Below the pieces are notes generated by a model that did no database searches, was not told the DNA's origin, and saw nothing but the letters and a program-made list of their open reading frames with translations. From Paulinella micropora (Eukaryota; Cercozoa; Imbricatea; Euglyphida; Paulinellidae), in contig WBZZ01002755.1 of NCBI GenBank assembly GCA_019918135.1, positions 62,501-126,500 of the forward strand: DNA of 64,000 nt, given 5' to 3'. The translations under genes and the position numbers were made by a program. Positions 55,676 to 64,000 of this stretch are shown in pieces; position 1 is the first letter of the stretch; each line of letters starts with the position of its first letter.

Positions 55676-56197
55676 GGAAGGCACGGTGTGCGCTCCAGGG
55701 TACTTAGGGAGGGAGGAGTTCCCCCGCGCCGGGGGCGGAATCTCGGCTCGCTGGTGTGCACGGGCGCTAGGGGGCCGCGCTAGCAGGCCGTAGCTGCGCG
55801 GAGCGCGTCTCTGGGTAGCTGGTCTTGTCTCGCGCGGGGCCCTGGCGGACCCACCAGGGCAGTCCGGCCGGGCCGGGCGCCCCGGCCGGCGGCGCGGCGG
55901 CGCAGCGGGCCGGGGCGCTCCTCGCCAGCCCTGCCAGCGCCGCGCCGGGCCCGGCGGCCCGGCTATACACCCGGTGAGGCATTTCGAGAGGCAGACGTGC
56001 GGCCGTGTCAGCAGGCCACACTCGAAGCACACGTCGGCAAAGCACCCCTTGTGAGGGCATAGGTACAGCTCCGCTCGTCGGCACTGCGGGCACCCCTCTA
56101 GTGCCGAGGCTAGCACGACACAGGCCCCCGTGCACGCGGCGCACTGCACTTGTCTGGTCTGCCCCGCGGCGCCCCCTGCCTGGTCGGCCACCGACAT
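55619..56197 (-). CDS. Cysteine-rich zinc-binding protein (unit C)
   Basis: ATG at 56197 (MSVADQAGG). The frame is also open upstream to 56458 through unique sequence (Pro/Arg/Gly-rich), so an earlier start is possible but looks like low-complexity read-through. Cys block identical to units A and B. Here the 150-bp array is absent and the upstream region is unique DNA. Confidence 0.55.
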   Translation of the reverse strand: MSVADQAGGAAGQTRQVQCAACTGACVVLASALEGCPQCRRAELYLCPHKGCFADVCFECGLLTRPHVCLSKCLTGCIAGPPGPARRWQGWRGAPRPAAPPRRRPGRPARPDCPGGSARAPRETRPATQRRAPRSYGLLARPPSARAHQRAEIPPPARGNSSLPKYPGAHTVPSPPTLTPRLVVPPPDSHRG

Positions 56198-56308
56198 GAG
56201 CGAGAGCTTTTCTGCGCTGGGTGCCCGTGGGACGACGCCGGGAGTGGCGCCAGTGCAGGGAGGGTGGCGTGGACAGCGGGGCCGCCTGGCCGGGGGACGG
56301 GGGCGCGG

Positions 56309-56700
56309 GGCTGTGGTCGTGCGGGGAAGGGGACCGCCCCCGTCCGCCCCCCCCGGCCCGGCCGCTGGACGTTTACCTCCTTTTCTCACCGGCGCTCGGT
56401 TGTGGGCCCGCGTACTGCCGCGTGGCGCTGCCTGGCCGCCCGCGCCGGCGTGGCCCAAGCCCGAGGGTGCTGGGCAGGGAGGCGAGGGGGGGGGGGGGGG
56501 AAGGGGGGGGCAGGGGAAGATGGGGTGGCAGTGCGCACCGCTGGTGGGGGAGGGGCCGGGCAGGGGAGGGGAGCGGCGCCGCCGACCCTCCGCCGCCCTC
56601 TCGGCTTGCTGTGCGCGTCGCGAGCCGCACTTAGAAGAAAAAAAGGGGCCAGGGACAGAACACCCGACAAAGCACTAGCCATGCCACCAGCGAGCTTAGC
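56309..56700. other. Junction of unit C with unique DNA, and promoter-side spacer
   Basis: Identity with units A and B stops at about 56308 (GACGGGGGCG then CGGGGCTGTGG instead of TGGGGGGGCTCGCG). The following 390 bases are G/C-rich with a G tract at about 56486-56500 and no convincing gene. It separates the zinc-protein gene (-) from the fibre-like gene (+). Confidence 0.6.
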
Positions 56701-56704
56701 TTGA

Positions 56705-58387
56705 TGGCCGTGGTGGCTGCTGCTGGCGGTCCGGTGCAGCGCGCTGTGCCCGTACCTTCCCGACTGCCAGAGCGTGTGCCCGGCGCACCTGGCCGACTAC
56801 AGCAACCCGCACCAAGTGTCCGCGGCCCAGGGCGCCGCCACCGTGGGGGCGCTGCTGGCCCACGTCAACAACCTGAGCGCTCACGGCCAGCCGCCGCCCG
56901 ACTGCCAGAGCGTGTGCCCGGCGCACCTGGCCGACTACAGCAACCCGCACCAAGTGACGGCGGCCCAGCTGGGCGCCGCCACCGTGGCCGCACTGCCTCC
57001 CCACGTCAATGCCCTGGACGCGCACAGCTTGACGCTCCCAGCCTCCATGCCCAACCAGACGGTGTTTGTGAACGCGAGCCTGAACATGACCAACAACACG
57101 GCCCCCGCCCCGCTCGTCGCGTCCGCGTCATCCGCGACTGTCACTACCGGCACCACCATGACAGGCAAACCTACGCGGGAGGGGGACGCGTTCGGGGCTT
57201 TCGGCACAACGTTGCACATCCTGACGGGAACAACGATGGAAAACTACTGGTCTTCGGCTGCGGTCTGGAACAGGTCGCTGATCTATCTGTCCAACGCAAC
57301 GAGGCTGTACTCTGGCGCCAACTACACTGGCGAGTGGCTCCGGCTCGACTTTGGACGAACCGTGCTGCTTCGGCGCTACTACCTTAAAGCATCTCTTAGA
57401 AGTAATACTCTGGGTCTTGCTTTTTACGGTGCGCCCACCACTTGGTACGCCGCTAGTACGTCAGTCAACGGCGTCGACTGGAGTATGTGGCACTCACAGA
57501 GTAGTGCGTACACGTGGTTTGGCAACACGGAGTACTGGTACGCACTGCAGCCCACCAGCGCAGCCACTGCTCGATACTTGGAGTTGCTCGTGCCGACAAT
57601 TTTCGTCGCTACCGTAGTATTGACTGGATATCCCACGATGAAGCACCCTTGTCTAATCAAGCAAGTGCGTTTCGATTGGAATGAAATAGCTTGGCCGTCC
57701 GAGCCCACGCGCGTCGTCAACAGGGCGTACATCGACTACGCTATCGCGCAGACCCAGCAGCTGCTGCGCGTGGGTTCGAGCACGATCGCGAGCCGCAGCG
57801 GCGTCAACCTGCTGCTGCCGTCGTCACTGCCCCCACAGGCGCGGCTGCTGCAGCTCGACAGCGCGGGGGCTATCGATGCGGTCACTTTAACCGCCGGCCA
57901 GTGTGGGTCCACGGCTACGCAAACCTTTGGGCACGGCGTGGTGGCCGGGGTGCTCGTCAGTGACACGCCGCTCGTGGCCCCGACCGCGGGGCGCATGGCC
58001 CAGTCTAATTGGTTGGCAGGCGGTTACACGAGGTGGTGCAACGCGTTGCGGACAACCAGGCGCTGGCTACTGACTGCGCAGCTTGCGCTGCGGAACACCG
58101 TCAACCCGGGCGGCTTCGCGTTTGAGGCGGGCTTTGGTCTCGCAGACTCGGTCGGCCTGCCTGATCCCGCGTTCTACCAGGGGCCGAGCTGGCTAGCCGC
58201 GAGCGCTCGCGGGGACGGCGCCACCGCCTGGGGGGACGGCGCCTCGCTCAGTCTCGCGGGCGTACTCGATGTGCAGGCCGGGTGGTGCGTGTGGCTGCAG
58301 GTGAACGGCACCACGCAGGGCGCCAACAACTACACGACGGCCCCCGGCCGACAGACCTTGGTAACCATCACCGAACTCGCCGCCTAG
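56705..58387 (+). CDS. Secreted or virion fibre-like protein with NPHQV repeats and discoidin-like domain
   Basis: Frame open from 56705 to TAG 58385-58387. It begins WPWWLLLAVRCSALC, a signal-peptide-like stretch without its own ATG. In-frame ATG 56681 is separated from it by TGA at 56702, so the start is either spliced or affected by an error. Two repeats follow, each DCQSVCPAHLADYSNPHQV plus xAAQ-GAAT-AL; NPHxVT-x-x-Q-x-G is the collar motif common in phage and algal-virus tail fibres. Residues encoded at about 57240-57640 (GEWLRLDFGRTVLLRRYYL ... FYGAPTTW ... VNGVDWSMW ... YLEL) resemble a discoidin/F5-8C galactose-binding-like domain. A segment PTRVVNRAYIDYAIAQTQQ recalls the PTxxxxAxTKxYVD joint of fibre proteins. 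The C-terminal part is Gly/Ala-rich and beta-like. The GC content matches its surroundings, so if acquired from a virus it has been ameliorated. A host adhesion protein is the alternative. Confidence 0.6.
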   Translation, partial: WPWWLLLAVRCSALCPYLPDCQSVCPAHLADYSNPHQVSAAQGAATVGALLAHVNNLSAHGQPPPDCQSVCPAHLADYSNPHQVTAAQLGAATVAALPPHVNALDAHSLTLPASMPNQTVFVNASLNMTNNTAPAPLVASASSATVTTGTTMTGKPTREGDAFGAFGTTLHILTGTTMENYWSSAAVWNRSLIYLSNATRLYSGANYTGEWLRLDFGRTVLLRRYYLKASLRSNTLGLAFYGAPTTWYAASTSVNGVDWSMWHSQSSAYTWFGNTEYWYALQPTSAATARYLELLVPTIFVATVVLTGYPTMKHPCLIKQVRFDWNEIAWPSEPTRVVNRAYIDYAIAQTQQLLRVGSSTIASRSGVNLLLPSSLPPQARLLQLDSAGAIDAVTLTAGQCGSTATQTFGHGVVAGVLVSDTPLVAPTAGRMAQSNWLAGGYTRWCNALRTTRRWLLTAQLALRNTVNPGGFAFEAGFGLADSVGLPDPAFYQGPSWLAASARGDGATAWGDGASLSLAGVLDVQAGWCVWLQVNGTTQGANNYTTAPGRQTLVTITELAA

Positions 58388-58957
58388 CCCGGGGCAGGCG
58401 CCCCGTCCTTCCTCTGTCCGCGTCCCTCCTCCCGCCGTCCATACCCCTGCCCCCGGCTCATCCGAACCCAGCTTTCTCTGCCGAGCTTAGGCCAACTCCG
58501 TCCAGGCAAAGAGAAGGACAGGCGAGGAGAGGCAGTCAGAGAGAAGCTGCTGCTACTACCCCCGTCGTGACCAGCAACGCTCGCGCTGAATTTCCCTGCT
58601 CCTTGGCCTCACCCACCCTCGCCCCTCCCCCCGAGCACCTCCCCCCGAGCCCCTGCCGCTGTCTCTTTTCTGGAGCGGAGTTGCCCCCTCTACTCCCCCT
58701 TCCCCACCCCAGGAAAAAAAGAGCTATTAAAAGAAATTATCTTTCCAAGCATAGACCTGGTTCCTTTTTTTAATGAGAGAGCTGCAGAGCTTCGGGGTCA
58801 GGCCCCGGGCCGGCCGTGACTTGTTGACACTTGCACGCCGAGCCCGCTGCCGACAGCTGGCCTCCCACGCGACAACCCATGGCTGACCATGGCTAGGCAA
58901 CCTTGACCATTCCTGGAAGCCAAAACAAGCTGGCAAGCACCGCCTCCTCCCTAAAAC
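58388..58957. other. Convergent intergenic region
   Basis: Pyrimidine-rich sequence with long CCCTCC runs, then an A-rich stretch (GAGCTATTAAAAGAAATTATC near 58720) that may carry the polyadenylation signals of the fibre-like gene, and no supported ORF. Both flanking genes end here. Confidence 0.5.
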
Positions 58958-60004
58958 CTAGAGCCAGGACACCCGCGGGCACTCCTCCTTTAGATTGACT
59001 GGCAGCGTGTCGATAACAGTTAGTAAACCACTCGATTCCAACAGCTTGACGATGGACCCAGTGTGTTCAGCACCTGTATAGACGAGCGCGGGTTTCTCGC
59101 ACCGCAGCACGGACGCCGCGGCATAGACATCCAGGACCAGATTGCACACCTCAATGTACAAAGTATCTGGGTCCCTTGCTTTGGTTGCTTTTTGCTTCAG
59201 ACCTGCCGCGGCTTGATGCAGACTTGCCAGTAGGCGGACCCGTTCTTTCTGCTTGATGTTTCGTAACGCCTCAGCCCAGGCTTCTACGGAATGTCTGAAT
59301 TCGTTGCGTGCGACCATCGCTGTCACTGCCTTGTCTTTCAGGGAATGTCGGGGATCAACGCCGCCTGTCCATTGTTCCCAATACGCGAGCATATCCAGGG
59401 AATCTTGCCTTGCCTGGGCGTTAAACGATCTAAATGGCATATTGCCGAAGCTGTGGAAGCAGGTTAACGTCTTAGCTTTTTCAGCACCATTCGTGGTTTG
59501 GTACGTCTTGGCCAGGTACCGAGCGTCACCAGGTAGCAAGCTCGCCTTCTCTGCTTCAGCGAATCCCCTGGTTAGCTGTAGGCCCGCGGACGAGAATCTG
59601 TGCATTTTGGCGACGAAGGCTGTCAGACTACAAAGGCCTGCTTCAATGCAGAAGGGAGCGTCGCTGAACTCGGGGCTTGACAGATCAATTGTCTCCGGTC
59701 GCAACTGTATGTTTTGATCTGACTGTTCGTAGATAAACCTCCACTGCTTAGTAGTAATGCCCCGTCGGAACCAGTTGACCAACGCTTTTAACAACTCGGC
59801 GACCGCAGCCTTCTGTGCGTCTGTAAACACTTCGTCATGATCAACATGGCGCTCTCCGATCAAAACTACGCGCGTCCGGTCTTCTTTCTCTGCCAAGACT
59901 ATAGACAGGATTCCTGTGGCAGTGTACGTGTCTCGGTGCTTGGCCAGCAGAGACTTAATCTCACATTGGCGGCAGGCCTGCGGCTTGCTGCCGGGGCTTG
60001 ACAT
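58958..60004 (-). CDS. Hypothetical protein with GERH motif
   Basis: A single open frame of 348 codons, ATG 60004 (MSSPGSKPQACRQCEIK) to TAA 58958, with good protein-like composition. A hydrophobic strand followed by VVLIGERHVDHD (residues 46-57) resembles the beta-strand/GE-x-H motif at the active or metal site of ChaN- and erythromycin-esterase-like folds. Near the C-terminus a second strand with His (LVYTGAEHTGSIVKLL) has the look of a partner motif. The middle is helical. A C-x2-C pair near residues 11-14 is too small to call a finger. I cannot name the family: a metallo-hydrolase-like or haem-binding-like fold is a guess. No signal peptide, no introns needed. Confidence 0.6.
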   Translation of the reverse strand: MSSPGSKPQACRQCEIKSLLAKHRDTYTATGILSIVLAEKEDRTRVVLIGERHVDHDEVFTDAQKAAVAELLKALVNWFRRGITTKQWRFIYEQSDQNIQLRPETIDLSSPEFSDAPFCIEAGLCSLTAFVAKMHRFSSAGLQLTRGFAEAEKASLLPGDARYLAKTYQTTNGAEKAKTLTCFHSFGNMPFRSFNAQARQDSLDMLAYWEQWTGGVDPRHSLKDKAVTAMVARNEFRHSVEAWAEALRNIKQKERVRLLASLHQAAAGLKQKATKARDPDTLYIEVCNLVLDVYAAASVLRCEKPALVYTGAEHTGSIVKLLESSGLLTVIDTLPVNLKEECPRVSWL

Positions 60005-60250
60005 TCTTCTGCGAGGTTGCGAGCTCCTTGAATCCGGAAAGGGGGAAGAAAGAGGGATCGCGGGGCCCCCCGTCGAAGGTTTGCTACTTTCTAACTCCGC
60101 CGAGCGTTTTGAGCTACGCCCGCCCCTTCTTCTTCCCCCCTCCTTTCCCCACCTCTTCCCTCCCCTGTGGGTCAGGGGAGGGAAAGGGGGCCCGGGCGGG
60201 CCCTGTCCGCTCGCCGGCCTCCTCCTCCGGCTGGTGCGGGACCGGGCGCC

Positions 60251-62796
60251 TCAGGCCTGGCACGCGGCGGGCGAGGCGCTGGGCCAGAGGTGCCTGAGCA
60301 GCAGGAGCTGCCAGCCCGCCAGCGGGGTCGGGCTGCCGCAGGGGCTGGGGGTGGCGCCCGGCCCCGCCGGCGGGCTGGCACTGCCGCTGGCCGGGCCGGG
60401 CGTCGGGCCGGGCCGGGGCGGGCTGGGGGCCGGGCTGGGGGGCAGCGGGACACAGCTGTCGGCGGGCGCGGCGTACTCGAACCCGGCCAGGCACTCGCAG
60501 CGCCAGGCGCCGGCCTGGCCCCGCACCAGCCGGCTGCGCGTGCTGGCCCCGCACGTTCTCGCGCGCTCGGCTAGCACCGGGTGGCGTTCGCTGTAACAGC
60601 GGCAGGTGCTATTGTCGGCCCGCAGGCACACGCCCAGGCTGTCCCGGGGGCAGACGCAGAAGGACGGCCCGCCGACGTCCTCGAGGCAGGACGCCGACTC
60701 GTGGCAGGCCGGCGCGCACGGCCGGCGCTCGCAGAAACGGCCGCCGCGGCCGGGCTCGCACACGCAGCGCTGCTCCAGCGAGCGCGCGTACCTGGTGCGG
60801 TTGGCCTCCGCCTCGGCGCGGTAGTTGTCGGCGTAGCCCTTGCTGCTGTTCCGCGCCAGCGCAAAGAGTTGCAGCGAGGGCCAGCCGGTACGCGCGCAGA
60901 AGCCCACGCGCTCGACCCCGCCCGCCGCCTCCACTGACCGGTACGGCAGCGCGCGGGCCGCCGCCGCCGAGCCCCGCCAGTACTCGGCCTGGTCCGCCGG
61001 CGCCACCACGAACAGCTGCCCCGTGCCGCCGCACACGGCCAGCAGGCCGGCACCGGCACGCACTGCGTCACGGCGCAGGGCGGCGTCCACAGCGCCCGGA
61101 CCGAGCCGTCGGCGCACCAGCGGTCCCGGCACTGGCAGAGCACGCCCACGTCCTGCTCCGCGCCGCCGGGCAGCAGCGGGCACTCTTGCCAGAAGCCCAG
61201 GTCCAGCTGCGCGCCGCCGCCCGCCAGCTGCTGGCCGTCCCAGCCATACGCCGTGCCGTCTGCTAGCGCGCCGGTGGAGCTGTTGAAGTAATAGTACCAG
61301 TCGAGCGCGTGGTCGGGATCCCCGTTCCGCACGTACCTGGCAAAGAGCAGCAGCCGCCCGCCGCGCGGGGGCCCCACCAGCTCCAGCACCCCGCGGTTCA
61401 CCGTGGCGCCGGCCTGCCGCAGGTGGACGGCTCCCGCGCGCGCTCGCCAGGGCTGGCTGCCGTAGGGGCCCCAGACGTCGCCCGGCCACTCGACCTGCAC
61501 GTACTGCCAGCGCCGCCCGTCCAGGTACGCGCACACGGCGGTCAGCGCCGCGGCCAGCAGCCGCCAGTTGAAGAGCCGCTCACAGCCCGGGTGCGCGAGC
61601 GCCTTCCACGCCGTGAGGTCCAGCGCGCTCTGGTAGACCACCGCCGTCCGGTTCGACCCCTGGGCCCGCACGAGCACCAGGTCGTCGTGCCCGTCGTCGT
61701 CCAGGCCCCCGACCAGCAGCGTCTGGTCCGCCGCGGCGGCCTCGTCGGGGGCGAAAAGCAACTGGTAGTCGTAGTCGACGAGGCTGCCCAAGCCCGCGCC
61801 CACCGCCCCCGGCCCGCAGCTCAGGCCCCCGGCCGGCCAAAGCGCCCGCAGCCGGCCGCCGGGGCAGTCGTACACGGCGCCGAGGCCGCCGGTGTTGTCC
61901 AAGTAGCCGGGCGCGCAGAACAAGGTGCAGTTGGGCCAGTCGGGCGCTAGGCCGTCGCACGTGCCCCATTGCAGCCGACCGGCCAGCTGCACCAAGAGTT
62001 CGCCGCGGCAGGGGCTCACCTCACACCCTAGCTCACCGCGGCCCCCGGTGCCGGCCGCCACCTGGTACCGGCCGTCCCGGCCGTCGCAGGCGCACGCGTA
62101 CGAACCGGCCGTATTGCGGCAGGACACGAGCGGGATGCAGTCGTGGGTGCCCTCCCCGCACTCGTCCACGTCCTCGCACACCGTCGACAGGTGCCAACGC
62201 CCGTACGCGGGGAAGACCTCCGTGCCGGCCGGGAACTCCTGGTAGGCAGGGCACGCGGCCGTCAGGTTCCCCGCCGCCGGCCGGAAGCCCGCGCTGCAGG
62301 CCACGCCGCAGCCGGTCCGGGGGCCCGCGCACAGGCTGAAATTATACGCGGGTCCGAGCGCACTCGAGTCCGCGCTGCACTGGGGCAGGCTGGCGTTCCG
62401 TCCGCGCAGCACTGAGTAGGACGCGAGCGGGGGTTCCGGCCAGCTGTCGTTCAACAGCAGGTAGGACCTGAGCGGGCGCGTCGTAGCGCTGTAGCCCAAG
62501 TAGTCGCCAGCGGCGCGGCACTCGCACAGCTGCGAGGAGTCGGTGAAGTCCCAATACAGCACGTCCAGGCCGCGCTCGGCCGCACTGTCCAACACAAAGC
62601 TTGGCGTCCACCCGCCGAAGCCGGAGCCGCACCTGCTGGCCCCCGTGCCCATGCACGAGTAGTAGCGGTTGTCAGCCATCTCTATTCGGTAGGTGGAGCT
62701 GGCGGCTAGGCCCAGCCAAAGCACGCCGGCCGAGGCCCACGAGTGGCGGACCGGCGTGCGTAAGGGCATAGCAGAAACACACACACGCACACACAC
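60251..62796 (-). CDS. Secreted EGF/FG-GAP-like protein with one frameshift
   Basis: Starts at 62796 (or Met 10, MPLRTPVRHSWASAG) with a signal-peptide-like hydrophobic stretch (GVLWLGLAAS). Residues 209-240 form a calcium-binding EGF domain (EDVDECGEGTHDC ... CRNTAGSYACACDG). Residues 363-376 (GGLDDDGHDDLVLV) match the calcium loop of FG-GAP/VCBS propeller repeats. Many other Cys and N-x-S/T sites fit an extracellular glycoprotein. The first frame (to 60571) loses sense near 61050; from there the frame ending at 60251 continues with GTGQLFVVAPADQAEYW and a second EGF-like block (CVCEPGRGGRFCERR, HESASCLEDVGG). One base is missing at about 61050. The C-terminus is Pro-rich (PSPAPSPPRPGPTPG), then a short hydrophobic end. 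It is probably a cell-surface or matrix protein. The frameshift may be a sequencing error because both sides look conserved. Confidence 0.65.
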
Positions 62797-62977
62797 GCCA
62801 GCACACCCCGGGGATGGCTGGGGGGGTGACTAGCGCGCTTCTCCTCCTCCTCCTCCCAGGGGACTTTTTACTCACGGGCGGCGCAGTTCGAGTGCCGGGC
62901 CCGGCCGCGCCCGCCTAGGGAAAGGAGGAAAAGCCTGGGGGGGGGGGGGGGCAGGAAGGAGCAGACCGCCGGGTTCC

Positions 62978-63090
62978 CTCCCCGCCCCGCCCCCCTCCCC
63001 GCCCCGCCCCCCTCCCCGCCCCGCCCCCCTCCCCGCCCCGCCCCCCTCCCCATCCCCTTGTCCCCCCCCCCCCCCCCCCCTCTCCTCGGC
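62978..63090. repeat. 17-bp CCCCTCCCCGCCCCGCC tandem repeat and C tract
   Basis: About four copies of CCCCTCCCCGCCCCGCC (62978-63053), then a C homopolymer of about 18 (63063-63080). It is preceded by a G tract at 62937-62951. Located between the two EGF-like genes, in the promoter region of the left one. Confidence 0.9.
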
Positions 63091-63221
63091 CATGGCTCGT
63101 ATCCGGACTAGGCGCCCCGGCCGGTGCCAGGCAAACTACCAGCGTACTCAAAACTCTTTACTCGGGCGGTTCAGCTCGTTACCGCGGGTCAGAGCCCGCG
63201 CACGTTGGGCGAGTGTGCTGG

Positions 63222-64000
63222 CTAACCGGTGCTGTACGTTAGGCAAAACAAGCAGCCCATGTAAACCCTGGCATTGGAGTCATAATACACCGTGCCGGTA
63301 CCCCAGGTGTGCGGACATTCCCCGCAGGGCACAATGAATAATAACGTGGCGTACGCTACCATGGTGCCGCCGGCAGTGGTCGCGAGTTGCCATCGGAGAC
63401 AGTCTTGCTGGTTCGAGGCGGGGTGGATCACGAAGCGCATGCCAAACTCGTCGTCGGTGATCGGGTCCCAGCCGTACTTTTCAAACCCAAAGAAATAGTG
63501 GATGTCCTTGGTAACTGACACCGCCAGGTTGCGATAGATGCTATTGTCCGGCGTGCCCCTACCGTAGTAGTTGTCGTAGAGATAACTAGTACCCAGCTTG
63601 AACGCAACCCAGCCCCCGGACCCCGCGGGCTCTACTGACAGGGCCACAGCGTCCGCGTCATATGGGCTGCGGCAGGGCGAAGCGAACGGGTAGCTTCTGC
63701 TGCTGTCCATGTCTACACACAACCTATTACATTCGATGCGCAACCTCTGGAAGTCGCGGCAGGCGTAGCTGCCCTCTGTATCCTGGCAGTACACGCACGG
63801 CCGGCTGGTGATGGCTCCGCACCGGTCAGAGCAAGCGCGGGTTTCCCACGTCGACGCCAGGCATTCGTTAAGGTTGGTGCACGTGACACCGTTGCCGGCG
63901 TAGCCCGCGTTGCACGTACATTGGAAGCTGCCCACCGTGTCGCTGCAAGTGGCCCGGGCGTCGCAGCTGTGTGTCCCGACCGCGCATTCATTCTGGTTGA
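63222..64000 (-). CDS. EGF-like protein, C-terminal part (continues beyond the window)
   Basis: Open frame entering from the right edge, stop at 63222. The first visible residues are NQNECAVGTHSCDAR, ATCSDTVGSFQCTCNAGYAG and NGVTC, a textbook calcium-binding EGF domain (N-x-N-E-C, G-S-F-x-C-x-C). A second, modified EGF-like block begins NLNECLASTWETRAC. After about residue 95 a beta-rich domain without a known signature follows (GGWVAFKLGTSYLYDNYYG, WDPITDDEFGMRFVI, CLRWQLATTAGGTMVAYATL), ending with C-x2-C pairs (PCGECPH, GCLFCLTYSTG). Extracellular location is likely. The tandem position and strand suggest a relationship to the EGF/FG-GAP-like gene, but the non-EGF parts are not visibly similar. 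The start lies outside the window. Confidence 0.7.
   Translation of the reverse strand, partial: NQNECAVGTHSCDARATCSDTVGSFQCTCNAGYAGNGVTCTNLNECLASTWETRACSDRCGAITSRPCVYCQDTEGSYACRDFQRLRIECNRLCVDMDSSRSYPFASPCRSPYDADAVALSVEPAGSGGWVAFKLGTSYLYDNYYGRGTPDNSIYRNLAVSVTKDIHYFFGFEKYGWDPITDDEFGMRFVIHPASNQQDCLRWQLATTAGGTMVAYATLLFIVPCGECPHTWGTGTVYYDSNARVYMGCLFCLTYSTG

Larger units (their letters stand above)
17045..56308. repeat. Fourteen-kilobase block in three tandem copies (A, B, C)
   Basis: Unit A 17045-31595 (14,551 bp), unit B 31596-45565 (13,970 bp), unit C 45566 to about 56308 (truncated). Gene order and orientation are the same in each. Most differences are homopolymer lengths; the largest is the size of the 150-bp array (8 units in A, 6 in B). 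Unit C ends where GGGGGACGGGGGCG runs into unique sequence instead of the array. A fourth, mostly deleted and inverted copy 0 lies at 7083-9810. Confidence 0.95.

Noticed and set aside
1-64000. tRNA, rRNA or snRNA genes
   Set aside because: I saw no conserved tRNA A/B boxes or rRNA cores by eye; a tRNAscan-SE/Infernal run would be needed to exclude them firmly.

Overview
The window is nuclear DNA of a GC-rich, intron-containing eukaryote, probably a protist or alga. The evidence is GT-AG introns whose phases close exactly in several genes, C3HC4 RING, LRR and EGF-like proteins, Ty3/gypsy retroelements with a recognisable LTR, and a short TTAGGG run. The exact lineage cannot be fixed from the sequence. 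Very long G homopolymers occur throughout, and many coding frames differ between otherwise identical copies by one or two bases in them, so real decay and sequencing error are hard to separate.

Layout. (1) 1-2.6 kb: an AT-rich host stretch with a four-exon gene of unknown function, one of whose introns holds a tandem duplication. (2) 2.68-7.08 kb: a sharply AT-rich virus- or plasmid-like element. It starts with a near-perfect 180-bp inverted repeat around a 35-bp AT loop. It carries a 25-bp repeat, a basic 15-residue-repeat protein, a frameshifted tyrosine recombinase that looks like a telomere resolvase (protelomerase), an F-box/zinc-finger-like small protein and a nonsense-broken protein that looks like a viral structural protein. 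(3) 7.08-16.62 kb: a segment that appears inverted. It holds half of a host gene, a deletion derivative of the repeat unit described below, a short TTAGGG run, and two truncated, facing Ty3/gypsy elements (one with a 691-bp LTR). The other half of the host gene resumes exactly at 16.62 kb. (4) 17.0-56.3 kb: a 14-kb block present in three tandem copies (A 17045-31595, B 31596-45565, C 45566 to about 56308, truncated). Each complete unit has, in order, a short NLS/dioxygenase-like ORF (-), a small RING-like zinc protein (+), an LRR pseudogene fragment (-), a coiled-coil RING protein (+), a long LRR protein (-), a G-rich minisatellite, a cysteine-rich zinc protein (-), an array of about 150-bp units, and a seven-exon lysine/glutamate-rich coiled-coil gene (+). 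(5) 56.3-64 kb: unique DNA with a tail-fibre/discoidin-like gene, a hypothetical protein with a GERH motif, a secreted EGF/FG-GAP-like protein, and the 3' part of a second EGF-like gene.

How the parts relate. The triplicated block looks like a recently amplified host locus: copies differ mostly by homopolymer length and by array size (8 versus 6 units). The RING and LRR proteins could act in ubiquitin-linked recognition, but nothing in the sequence proves this. The most striking system is the 2.68-7.08 kb element, where a telomere-resolvase-like gene lies beside a long terminal-type palindrome. That suggests the remnant of a hairpin-ended linear virus or plasmid captured in a eukaryotic chromosome.
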